From: Bacteroides mediterraneensis | GTDB taxonomy: Bacteria > Bacteroidota > Bacteroidia > Bacteroidales > Bacteroidaceae | Length of the DNA stretch: 64,000 nucleotides | Direction: 5' to 3' | NCBI RefSeq assembly: GCF_025993685.1 | Contig: NZ_DAJPEN010000001.1 | Coordinates: forward strand, 3,906,001-3,970,000 | In this document: piece after piece, positions 35,318-43,260 of the stretch | Position numbering within the stretch: the first letter of the stretch is position 1 | Layout of the letters: the number at the start of each line of letters is the position of its first letter | The notes under the pieces: model-generated | Seen by the model: only the letters and a program-made list of their open reading frames with translations | Databases searched by the model: none | What the model was told of the DNA's origin: nothing | Position numbers and translations under genes: made by a program

Positions 35318-37909
35318 GTGAAAAAAATATCCAAGTTTATTCTGATGGCAATATTATGTTTGGCCAATGCCTTCGGAAATTATGTGTGGGGAAAAGACTT
35401 ACCTCAAGTCCGTCCGTTGCATACGGGCTGGGAATTTTCAATGTACGGCAGTAACGAATGGTTGACGGCTGAAGTTCCGGGTACGGTTCATCAGGATTTG
35501 TTGGCTCATGACAAACTGCCTGATCCGTTTTATGGCATGAATGAGGAGAAAATACAGTGGGTCGAAAAAGAAGACTGGCTGTATCGGACGTCGTTTGTGT
35601 TAAGCGAGGAAGAGATGGGTGCAGAAGGTACGTTTCTGGTATTTGAGGGATTGGATACTTATGCAGATGTCTTTTTAAACGGTGCCTTGTTGTTACAAGC
35701 AGACAATATGTTTGTCGGTTATCGGGTACCTGTCAAATCCGTACTGAAAAAGGGTGAAAACAAACTGGTGATACGTTTCCGTTCACCCATTCGGGAGGCG
35801 ATGCCCCAATGGGAAAGTAACGGATTCGATTATCCGGCAGACAACGACCATTTCCCACAGAAATTAAGTGTGTTTACCCGTAAAGCTCCCTATTCTTATG
35901 GCTGGGATTGGGGAATCCGTATGGTGACCTGCGGAATCTGGCGTCCTGTGTATCTGGAGTTTGTCAGTAAGGCGGTGGTAGAGGATTATTTTGTGCTTCA
36001 GACCTCGGTCAGTGCAGCCCGTGCAGAGGTAGACAATCAGATAGAGATAAATAATATAGGCGATGATAAGCAGCAGGCTCTGGTCCGTGTCACCTATCGT
36101 TATCCGCACGAAGCAGATAAGAGTATAGAGAAAAAGGTGGAGTTACAGCCGGGACGGAATACCGTATCGCTCCCTTTGTCGGTGGAGTCGCCGCATTTGT
36201 GGATGCCCAACGGCTGGGGAGAGCCTGCGTTGTATGAGTTTGAAGCGTCGGTGTGGGTCGACGGACAGCTGGTTTCGCAGAAAAGTCATCAGATAGGGCT
36301 CCGGCAGGTACGTGTGGTACAAGAGAAAGACAAAGAGGGAATGAGTTTCTATTTTGAGGTAAACGGCGTTCCGATGTTTGCCAAAGGTACCAACTTGATT
36401 CCTTCCGATGCCTTACTTCCGCGGGTGACTCGTGCTCGTTATGCTCGTTTGCTGGAAGATGCACAAACCTCTCACATGAATATGATACGTGTATGGGGAG
36501 GAGGCATTTATGAAGATGACGCCTTCTTTGAAGAGGCCGACAAGCGGGGAATCCTCATCTGGCAGGATTTTATGTTTGCTTGTACCACGTATCCGCACGA
36601 CCCGGCTTTCCTGCATAGGGTGTCGGAAGAAGCCGAATACAATATCAAACGATTGCGGAATCATGCCTCATTGGCTATGTGGTGTGGCAACAATGAGATT
36701 TATGAAGGCCTGCGTTATTGGGGCTGGAAAGAAAAATATACACCGGAAGTCTATCAGCAGATGCTGAAGGGATACGATGTGCTTTTCCGCCATCTTCTGC
36801 CGGAAAAGGTGAAAGAGCTGGATCCGGGACGATTCTATCTGGAGGGGTCTCCCTATGAGGCCAACTGGGGAAGACCGGAAAGTTGGAAGATAGCCGACAG
36901 CCACAACTGGGGTACCTGGTATGGCCAGAAGCCTTTCGAGAGTCTGGATACGGAAATTCCCCGGTTTATGAGCGAATATGGGTTTCAGGCCTTCCCGGAA
37001 ATGAAAACCATCCGTACGTTTGCTTCTCCGGAAGACTATGAGCTGGAATCTCCGGTGATGAACGCACATCAGAAGAGTACCATCGGGAATGCCTTGATAA
37101 AAAAGACGATGGCCCTCTATTATCCGGTACCGGAGAAGTTTGAGGACCTGGTGTATATGGGACTTGTCTTGCAGGGGCAGGGTATGCGTCATGGCATGGA
37201 AGCGCATCGGCGGAATCGCCCGTATTGTATGGGGAGTCTGCCTTGGCAGCTGAATGATAGCTGGCCGGTGGTTTCCTGGTCGGCCATCGATTATTACGGT
37301 AACTGGAAAGCCATGCAGTACCAGACCCGACGAGCTTTTGCTCCTGTGTTGGTGAATGCCATTCGGGAAGGCGAAAAATTGCGCGTGTACGTGTTGTCCG
37401 ATTGCCTGAAGGCAGAAAAAGTGACCTTGCAACTGGAGTGGACTGACTTCCAGGGAAAGGTACATCGTCGGCAACAGGTAGAGGGGACGTTGCCGGTCAA
37501 TGCTTCGGAAGTCTTTTATGAGGAAGACTGGCAGAAGGCTTTTGCAGCCTGTGATACGACGGCTTCCTACTTGCGCATGACATTAAAGGGAAAACAAAGC
37601 CGGAAAGTGCTTTCGGACGAAGTGTATTATCCGGTATATCCAAAGTACCAGCGTTTGCCGAAAGCCAAGATTTCTTGTAAGAAAGTCCTGAAGGACGGGA
37701 CTTGCGAGCTGACGTTGAAGTCCAGCCAGCTGGCCCGTGATGTATTTATAGAAATACCGGTGCAAGGAGTACGTTTTTCAGATAATTTCTTTGACCTGTT
37801 GCCGGGAGTGACCAAGAAAGTGACGGTAACCTCGGCCGACGGAAGTCCCTTGGAAGATTTTACGATGGAAATACATCAGCTGAGTGACATTGCAAATTCT
37901 AATTATTAA
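35318..37909 (+). CDS. Glycoside hydrolase family 2 beta-mannosidase, secreted
   Basis: This protein of 863 residues starts at a GTG and has a signal-like N terminus (residues ~1-25). The GH2 layout follows: sugar-binding domain, Ig-like domain, TIM barrel. The acid/base Glu is in MWCGNNEIYEGL (near residue 450) and the nucleophile in RFMSEYGFQ (near residue 552). Both contexts are typical of beta-mannosidases. It would remove beta-mannose such as the core residue of N-glycans. It is followed closely by a GH20 gene on the same strand, suggesting joint action. Confidence 0.92.
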   Translation: MKKISKFILMAILCLANAFGNYVWGKDLPQVRPLHTGWEFSMYGSNEWLTAEVPGTVHQDLLAHDKLPDPFYGMNEEKIQWVEKEDWLYRTSFVLSEEEMGAEGTFLVFEGLDTYADVFLNGALLLQADNMFVGYRVPVKSVLKKGENKLVIRFRSPIREAMPQWESNGFDYPADNDHFPQKLSVFTRKAPYSYGWDWGIRMVTCGIWRPVYLEFVSKAVVEDYFVLQTSVSAARAEVDNQIEINNIGDDKQQALVRVTYRYPHEADKSIEKKVELQPGRNTVSLPLSVESPHLWMPNGWGEPALYEFEASVWVDGQLVSQKSHQIGLRQVRVVQEKDKEGMSFYFEVNGVPMFAKGTNLIPSDALLPRVTRARYARLLEDAQTSHMNMIRVWGGGIYEDDAFFEEADKRGILIWQDFMFACTTYPHDPAFLHRVSEEAEYNIKRLRNHASLAMWCGNNEIYEGLRYWGWKEKYTPEVYQQMLKGYDVLFRHLLPEKVKELDPGRFYLEGSPYEANWGRPESWKIADSHNWGTWYGQKPFESLDTEIPRFMSEYGFQAFPEMKTIRTFASPEDYELESPVMNAHQKSTIGNALIKKTMALYYPVPEKFEDLVYMGLVLQGQGMRHGMEAHRRNRPYCMGSLPWQLNDSWPVVSWSAIDYYGNWKAMQYQTRRAFAPVLVNAIREGEKLRVYVLSDCLKAEKVTLQLEWTDFQGKVHRRQQVEGTLPVNASEVFYEEDWQKAFAACDTTASYLRMTLKGKQSRKVLSDEVYYPVYPKYQRLPKAKISCKKVLKDGTCELTLKSSQLARDVFIEIPVQGVRFSDNFFDLLPGVTKKVTVTSADGSPLEDFTMEIHQLSDIANSNY

Positions 37910-37925
37910 CCTTTATATTATCAAC

Positions 37926-40262
37926 ATGAGACCATTTTCAAAAATGAATTGCTTGGGGTTGGCATTCGCAGGAATGTTGGCAACCTCGTGTGCGGATAGT
38001 CCGACCGCTGTGGCAGACTATCAGATTGTGCCTATGCCATTGGAAATTACAGCGGCACCGCAAGGCTCGTTTCTTCTGAAAAGCGGAGAAACAATTTACT
38101 ATCCTGTCGGAAATGAAAAGATGAAGAAGAATGCCGAGTTCCTGGCTACTTTCATCAAGGAGCAGACGGGCATTACACTGAAAACACAGGAAGGTGACAA
38201 AGAAGAGGGTATTGTATTGAAGTTGGGGCTGGAGGCCAACTCTCCGGAAGCTTATCAGCTGATTGTGGACGGCAAGAAGGTGATGATTACCGCTCCTTCG
38301 GAAGCCGGTGTGTTCTACGGTATCCAGACTTTGCGTAAGTCTGTGTCTGTACATGAAGGAAGGGGGGCCATTGAATTGCCCGCAGTAGAAATCAACGACA
38401 GTCCACGCTTCAGTTATCGTGGAATGATGCTCGACGTAGGCCGTCACATGTTTACGGTGGATGAGATTAAGACGTATATCGACATGTTGGCGTTGCATAA
38501 CATCAACCGTTTCCATTGGCACCTTTCAGAAGACCAGGGATGGCGTATTGAAATCAAGAAATATCCGAAACTGACCGAAATCGGTTCCAAGCGTAGTGAA
38601 ACGGTCATCGGACGCAATTCGGGCGAATACGACGGAAAACCTTACGGCGGTTTCTATACCCAGGAACAGGCCAAGGAAATTGTGGCCTACGCGGCAGAAC
38701 GTTACATTACGGTAATACCGGAAATCGACATGCCGGGACACATGCAGGCAGCTTTGGCAGCTTATCCGGAACTGGGATGTACAGGTGGTCCGTATGAAGT
38801 ATGGCGTATGTGGGGTATCTCCGACAATGTGCTTTGTGCCGGAAACGACAAGACCATCCAGTTTATCAAGGATGTGTTGGCTGAGATTATCGACATCTTC
38901 CCTTCCAAATATATTCATGTAGGTGGCGACGAATGCCCGAAAGTGAAGTGGGAGACTTGTCCGAAGTGTCAGGCCCGTATCAAGGCTTTGGGTATCAAGG
39001 GCGACAGCAAGCACTCCAAGGAAGAATATTTGCAGAGCTATGTGATTCATGAAGCGGAGAAGTTCCTCACCGAGCATGGACGGAACATGATTGGATGGGA
39101 TGAAATCCTGGAAGGTGGACTGGCTCCGAATGCCACAGTCATGTCTTGGAGAGGCGAAGCGGGAGGTATTGAAGCAGCCCGTCAGCAGCACAACGTCATC
39201 ATGACGCCGAATACTTACCTGTATTTCGACTATTATCAGGCAAAGGATACCGACAATGAACCGCTGGCCATCGGTGGCTATCTCCCGATTGAAAGAGTGT
39301 ACAGCTACGAACCGATGCCTGCTGCCCTTTCGCCGGAAGAACAGAAATACATCACGGGTGTACAGGCCAATCTGTGGACCGAATACATTCCTACGCTTGC
39401 ACAGGCGCAGTACATGGTACTGCCGCGTATGGCAGCCCTCTGCGAAACCCAGTGGAGTGCTCCTGAAAAGAAGAAAGATTATCAGGGATTCCTGAAACGT
39501 GCGGCTCGTCTGACCAAGATTTATCAGCTGAAGGGCTGGAACTATGCGACTCATATCTTTGATGTGAACGTGAATATTGTGCCTAATTCAGAAACCGGTA
39601 AACTGGATGTCAGCGCTACTACGATTGATGAGGCTCCGATATACTATACACTCGACGGAACCGAACCTACGGCTTCTTCTACCAAGTTTGAAGGCAGTCT
39701 GAGCATTGATGCGGCTTGTGTATTGCGTATGATGGCCGTGCGTCCGGAAGGCAATTCCCGCGTGACGCTCGACAGCATCTCGTTCAGCAAGTCTACTGCA
39801 AAACCGATTACGATGCTGCAGCCCATTAACAAGCCCTATGAGTTCAAGGGAGCTGTGACGTTGGTAGACGGTATGACCGGTAACCGGAATTACAAGACCG
39901 GCCGCTGGATTGCGTTCTACAAGAATGATATGGAAGCCGTCATCGATTTGAAGGAAGCTACGGAAATCAGTTCCATGACCCTGCGTACTTGTGTGGAAAA
40001 AGGCGACTGGATTTTCGATGCCAGAGGTATTACGGTGGAGGTGTCTGATGACAACAAGACCTTCAAGAAAGTGGCTTCGGAAACTTACCCGGCCATGACC
40101 GAGAAGGATGCCAACCGGATTTATACGCATACGCTGAAGTTTACACCGGTAAAGGCCCGCTATGTGAAAGTGACCGCTTTGTCTGAAAAGAATATTCCGG
40201 CATGGCACGGAGGAAAAGGCAATCCGGGTTATCTGTTTGTGGATGAAATCGTATTGAACTAA
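37926..40262 (+). CDS. Glycoside hydrolase family 20 beta-N-acetylhexosaminidase lipoprotein
   Basis: This protein of 778 residues has a lipoprotein signal (MLATSC lipobox). Domains in order: a GH20b N-terminal domain, the GH20 barrel with the catalytic Asp-Glu pair in HVGGDECPK (near residue 340), then a chitobiase-like C-terminal domain and a discoidin (F5/8 type C) domain. It removes terminal GlcNAc or GalNAc by substrate-assisted catalysis, probably at the cell surface or in the periplasm. The ATG at 37926 is chosen because the frame further upstream overlaps the beta-mannosidase and lacks a signal peptide. It lies 16 bp after that gene. Confidence 0.94.
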   Translation: MRPFSKMNCLGLAFAGMLATSCADSPTAVADYQIVPMPLEITAAPQGSFLLKSGETIYYPVGNEKMKKNAEFLATFIKEQTGITLKTQEGDKEEGIVLKLGLEANSPEAYQLIVDGKKVMITAPSEAGVFYGIQTLRKSVSVHEGRGAIELPAVEINDSPRFSYRGMMLDVGRHMFTVDEIKTYIDMLALHNINRFHWHLSEDQGWRIEIKKYPKLTEIGSKRSETVIGRNSGEYDGKPYGGFYTQEQAKEIVAYAAERYITVIPEIDMPGHMQAALAAYPELGCTGGPYEVWRMWGISDNVLCAGNDKTIQFIKDVLAEIIDIFPSKYIHVGGDECPKVKWETCPKCQARIKALGIKGDSKHSKEEYLQSYVIHEAEKFLTEHGRNMIGWDEILEGGLAPNATVMSWRGEAGGIEAARQQHNVIMTPNTYLYFDYYQAKDTDNEPLAIGGYLPIERVYSYEPMPAALSPEEQKYITGVQANLWTEYIPTLAQAQYMVLPRMAALCETQWSAPEKKKDYQGFLKRAARLTKIYQLKGWNYATHIFDVNVNIVPNSETGKLDVSATTIDEAPIYYTLDGTEPTASSTKFEGSLSIDAACVLRMMAVRPEGNSRVTLDSISFSKSTAKPITMLQPINKPYEFKGAVTLVDGMTGNRNYKTGRWIAFYKNDMEAVIDLKEATEISSMTLRTCVEKGDWIFDARGITVEVSDDNKTFKKVASETYPAMTEKDANRIYTHTLKFTPVKARYVKVTALSEKNIPAWHGGKGNPGYLFVDEIVLN

Positions 40263-40285
40263 ACCGACAGTTCTTTTATAACGAT

Positions 40286-40321
40286 AAAGGTCTGGCTTCC
40301 CGTATGGGGAGTCGGACCTTT
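40286..40321 (+). terminator. Terminator of the glycosidase pair
   Basis: AAAGGTCTGGCTTCCC (40286-40301) pairs with GGGGAGTCGGACCTTT (40306-40321) with G-U pairs, followed by a T-run. Confidence 0.8.
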
Positions 40322-40371
40322 TTTATTTGCAGTTTTTGAGAGGAGCATTTGAATTGTCGGCCGGCGATATG

Positions 40372-40379
40372 TATCTTTG
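40372..40379 (+). promoter_or_regulatory. -7 box (TATCTTTG) for rdgB
   Basis: A consensus match with a TTTG -33 element at 40348-40351, spacing 20 bp. This is one of the best promoter matches in the window. Confidence 0.7.
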
Positions 40380-40411
40380 TACCTGTAAATGTGATTATTT
40401 AGAAAGACTGC

Positions 40412-41005
40412 ATGATGAAAAAGAAGTTGGTTTTTGCCACGAACAATGCCCATAAGCTGGACGAAATACGTGCCATATTGGGTGAGAAAGTAGATATCTT
40501 GAGTTTGAAGGACATCCATTGCGAGGCAGATATTCCTGAAACGGCAGACACCTTGGAGGGAAATGCGGCACTCAAGGCGGAGTATATTTATCAGCACTAC
40601 GGTCTGGATTGCTTTGCAGACGATACGGGTCTGGAAGTAGAGGCGTTGAACGGGGCACCCGGTGTGTATTCGGCACGCTATGCGGGCGGTGAAGGACACG
40701 ACTCGGAGGCCAACATGAAGAAGTTGCTGACCGAACTGGAAGGAAAAGACAACCGGAAGGCACAGTTCCGTACGGCCATCTGCCTGATAGAAGGAGGACA
40801 GTCGCACCTGTTTGAGGGAATCGTGAAAGGTGAAATCATCCGGGAGAAACGGGGAGCCTCAGGCTTTGGTTACGATCCGGTGTTTGTACCCGAAGGCTAT
40901 GCTGAGACTTTTGCCGAGATGGGGGCAGAAGAAAAGAATAAAATCAGCCACCGGGCAAGAGCCGTACAGCATTTGTGTGAATACCTGAACGGACAGCCTT
41001 CTTAA
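40412..41005 (+). CDS. rdgB: Non-canonical purine NTP pyrophosphatase (RdgB/HAM1)
   Basis: This 197-residue enzyme hydrolyses dITP and XTP to monophosphates, keeping damaged purines out of DNA. N-terminal FATNNAHKLDEI, FADDTGLEVEALNGAPG near residue 70 and SGFGYDPVF near residue 150 are family motifs. The stop overlaps by four bases with the stop of the convergent regulator gene. Two adjacent ATGs (40412 and 40415) are possible starts. Confidence 0.95.
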   Translation: MMKKKLVFATNNAHKLDEIRAILGEKVDILSLKDIHCEADIPETADTLEGNAALKAEYIYQHYGLDCFADDTGLEVEALNGAPGVYSARYAGGEGHDSEANMKKLLTELEGKDNRKAQFRTAICLIEGGQSHLFEGIVKGEIIREKRGASGFGYDPVFVPEGYAETFAEMGAEEKNKISHRARAVQHLCEYLNGQPS

Positions 41006-41988
41006 TTTGAAACATTATCCGCAGTAAGCGTACACTTCAAATAATATCCCCGTCCTTTGACGGTGACAATCCGATAATCCGGGAAGTCTTGCAGGACTTT
41101 CCGGATGGTTTGTATATGGGCCTCCAGCTTTTCGTTCGCCTGCGGGTCGTGCGGCCAGCAGACGGACGTGATTGCTTCCCGGTCGACACATTCTCCATTC
41201 TTCTCCCACAACTGATGGAGAATCTGTAAATCCAGACGGGAGATGGCACATTGTATGCCGTCGATGAGGAGGACCTGATGCGTCAGGTCGATGTAGAGGC
41301 CTTTTGCAGGCTTTTTCTGCCGTTTTTTATAGCGTAGGTAAAGCAATACGCCTCCGGCGAACAGCACCAGGAAAAAGGTACCATAATAAGCCACAGGGAT
41401 ATAACGCAACAGCGTAAGGAGGTCGTAGTCTGCCCACCCCTGCAGCTGGAGACTGTGCGTCAGATCGAGCTGATAGACGGGTGTTCGATAAGCTGAGGCT
41501 GTCGGCAGGATGCCTGCCCGTGTTTGGGTACGGGCCTGCTTGTGGATATAAAACACTCCGGCCATTCCGCTGATGTGTCTTTGGGCGAGCTGTGCCTGGA
41601 ACAGTTGGTTGATTTGCTCGGCATCGGCTGGCAGAATATCGTCCAGCAGGTATTCATTCAGCAATTTCCGGGCAGTGGCTTCCGGAAGGCTGTCCTGAAA
41701 CACGTAAGTTGTTTTTTTCTCCAGGGTCTGGAGGGTATAACTCTTGATTTTCCGATTGGATACGGGAGCGAGGAGATAGGCCTTGAGCGCAGGGTCTACG
41801 TATAGTCTGTTGTCTGTCTGAAAAGTATTTAGACGGTCCTCATAATGCAAGCGTTCGGCTTCCCGTAAAGCCTTGTTGATGGCCGTGTGAACCTGTGTCC
41901 GGCTGCAGCGGAAGGCGATGCCGCAGATGGCAATGCAGGCACGGAAAAAAACGGCGGCAAACAGGAGTATGATAATTTTTTTTTTCAT
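41002..41988 (-). CDS. Membrane-spanning winged-helix (OmpR-type) regulator
   Basis: This 328-residue protein has an N-terminal TM helix (residues ~4-22), a periplasmic region of about 170 residues, and a second TM helix (~197-217, TFFLVLFAGGVLLYLRY). The cytoplasmic C-terminal winged-helix domain (~228-325) ends with the OmpR-type VKGRGYYL motif. No receiver or kinase domain is present. The layout suggests a one-component sensor: a periplasmic signal changing DNA binding directly. ToxR and CadC have the DNA-binding domain at the N terminus; here it is at the C terminus. Target and signal are unknown. Array C lies about 90 bp upstream. Confidence 0.85.
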   Translation of the reverse strand: MKKKIIILLFAAVFFRACIAICGIAFRCSRTQVHTAINKALREAERLHYEDRLNTFQTDNRLYVDPALKAYLLAPVSNRKIKSYTLQTLEKKTTYVFQDSLPEATARKLLNEYLLDDILPADAEQINQLFQAQLAQRHISGMAGVFYIHKQARTQTRAGILPTASAYRTPVYQLDLTHSLQLQGWADYDLLTLLRYIPVAYYGTFFLVLFAGGVLLYLRYKKRQKKPAKGLYIDLTHQVLLIDGIQCAISRLDLQILHQLWEKNGECVDREAITSVCWPHDPQANEKLEAHIQTIRKVLQDFPDYRIVTVKGRGYYLKCTLTADNVSN

Positions 41989-42076
41989 GACAGCTTCTTT
42001 GAGGGCAAATTAAACGAAAAAAAGCGGGAATTCAAAAACATGACGGCATTCATGAAAAAGTGGACTTGCCTGTTTT

Positions 42077-42164
42077 AGGTTTCCCAGTCAGGAAACATAC
42101 GTTTCTCGGTGCGAAAACGTACGTTTCGTGTAAGGAAAACATACGGTTCCGCATCGGAAAACGT
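42077..42164. repeat. Array C: four tandem 22-bp units of ACGTTT-N10-AAACRT
   Basis: Units start at 42077, 42099, 42121 and 42143 with no gap. The left words are AGGTTT, ACGTTT, ACGTTT, ACGGTT; the right words are AAACAT, AAACGT, AAACAT, AAACGT. Spacers are cccagtcagg, ctcggtgcga, cgtgtaagga and ccgcatcgga. The first spacer shares 8 of 10 bases with the first spacer of array B; the others differ. It lies between the start of the winged-helix regulator and the IS66 insertion. Confidence 0.9.
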
Positions 42165-42186
42165 AAAAAAGAACGAGGCCTTGTCA

Positions 42187-42194
42187 GGAAAATG
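42187..42194 (+). repeat. IS66 target-site duplication, left copy
   Basis: GGAAAATG, identical to 44897-44904. Eight base pairs is the usual IS66 duplication size. Confidence 0.9.
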
Positions 42195-42216
42195 GTACAA
42201 CCGTCCGCGATAGCGT
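42195..42216 (+). repeat. IS66 left terminal inverted repeat
   Basis: A 22-bp perfect inverse of 44875-44896, beginning GTACAACCGTCC. Confidence 0.9.
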
Positions 42217-42224
42217 CTTGTAGT

Positions 42225-42300
42225 CTGCCTGTAGTAATTCTAACTTTGCCATAAAATTTTAGATATGGTAAAAATAGAATACTACAGGCAGATTTTTTCT
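42225..42300 (+). promoter_or_regulatory. IS66 inverted repeat with the element's promoter and first ATG in its loop
   Basis: CTGCCTGTAGTA (42225-42236) pairs with TACTACAGGCAG (42280-42291), then ATTTTTTCT follows. The loop holds a consensus -7 box (TAACTTTG, 42241-42248, with a CTTG -33 element 20 bp upstream) and the ORF1 start at 42265. Incoming transcripts contain both arms and could terminate. Transcripts from the internal promoter lack the left arm. The same shape could also hide the start codon in incoming transcripts. Confidence 0.65.
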
Positions 42301-42840
42301 GCTTTTAAAGAATTATGTTCATCTGGCAAACAATCATGCTCCTTTCGTGAATATTGCCGCGGGCATGGTGTCAATTATTACAGGATGTATCTGATATTGA
42401 AGGAAGAATACACAAGCTTGAATGATGTTCCCGGATATACAAGAGGAAGTTGTCTGAAGTTTCGTTGTTCTCAGGCTTACGAAGAATTTAAGTCCCTCTG
42501 TGCCGATGGCAGACAACCGGGACGCTTTATTGATTATTATAAAGGTTTTGGAATAACAAGGAAACAGATGAAGGACTTTCTGTGGCGCAACAGACTCCGT
42601 GTTTCGGATTTGCCCGGATATACAAGTCCCCATACATGTCGAAGTTCCCGGTATAAGGAAATACCTTTTGAGGATGTGATATTTGAGGAAGCCGGTTTTC
42701 TTCCTGCAGAAAGCTGCAATGTGATTACTGTCAGGGTAGATGGCAATGTGGAAGTAAGCTTTCCGGAAGATACGGACTTGTCTGTTATTGCGAAGTTTAT
42801 CCGTAAAATGGGAAAGGAGGTCACTCATGTGGAGCCTTGA
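42265..42840 (+). CDS. IS66 ORF1 (TnpA-like) protein with two internal repeats
   Basis: This 191-residue protein is the first gene of the IS66 element. It consists of two similar ~50-residue repeats: FSAFKELCSSGKQSCSF...DVPGYT and YEEFKSLCADGRQPGRF...DLPGYT. Each looks like a helix-turn-helix-type segment. IS66 elements usually carry a TnpA protein at this position with an HTH fold; similarity to TnpA proper cannot be shown from here. The C-terminal part (VRVDGNVEVSFPEDTD) matches the IS66 TnpA end. The reading frame overlaps tnpB by 14 bp. Confidence 0.75.
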   Translation: MVKIEYYRQIFSAFKELCSSGKQSCSFREYCRGHGVNYYRMYLILKEEYTSLNDVPGYTRGSCLKFRCSQAYEEFKSLCADGRQPGRFIDYYKGFGITRKQMKDFLWRNRLRVSDLPGYTSPHTCRSSRYKEIPFEDVIFEEAGFLPAESCNVITVRVDGNVEVSFPEDTDLSVIAKFIRKMGKEVTHVEP

Positions 42841-43183
42841 TTCATGTCTGCATCTGTGGGTCTGTCAGCATCCTGTATCCATGCGTTATGGCATCCGTGG
42901 TCTGACACAAATGATATGGTCGTGGAAAGGACATTCTCCGGCTTCGGGGGATGTATATGTGTTTTTCTCACAGGACCGTAAGACCATGAAGGCATTAAAA
43001 TGGGACGGCGACGGTTTTTTGATGTACACTAAAAGACTGTCCCAAGGGCGTTTCCGTGAGGTGCTGAAAAACGGTGATGGCAGCGTCCGCAGGTTTCAAT
43101 GGGATGACTTCTACATGCTGATGAGGGGGCTCACACCTGTAAAAGTAACTGTCGAAGAACGCTTTAGAATGGCTGCAAGGTAG
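42827..43183 (+). CDS. tnpB: IS66 family accessory protein TnpB
   Basis: This 118-residue protein carries the IS66 Orf2 signature (MRYGIRGLTQMIW and DVYVFFSQDRKTMKALKWDGDGF). It is required for IS66 transposition in studied elements; its biochemical role is unclear. It starts within the 3' end of ORF1. A purine-rich GGAAAGGAGG just upstream of its ATG resembles a true Shine-Dalgarno site, which is rare in this genome and suggests coupled translation. Confidence 0.92.
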   Translation: MWSLDSCLHLWVCQHPVSMRYGIRGLTQMIWSWKGHSPASGDVYVFFSQDRKTMKALKWDGDGFLMYTKRLSQGRFREVLKNGDGSVRRFQWDDFYMLMRGLTPVKVTVEERFRMAAR

Positions 43184-43260
43184 TATATATAATATTGATA
43201 ATCAAATAATTAAATCTATAAGAAGTTGCATAAATCCGCCTTTTTTCGTAACTTTAAAGC

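Noticed and set aside
42077..42164. Invertible promoter or recombinase site
   Set aside because: No recombinase gene is close, and the palindromes are tandem units rather than one pair flanking a segment.
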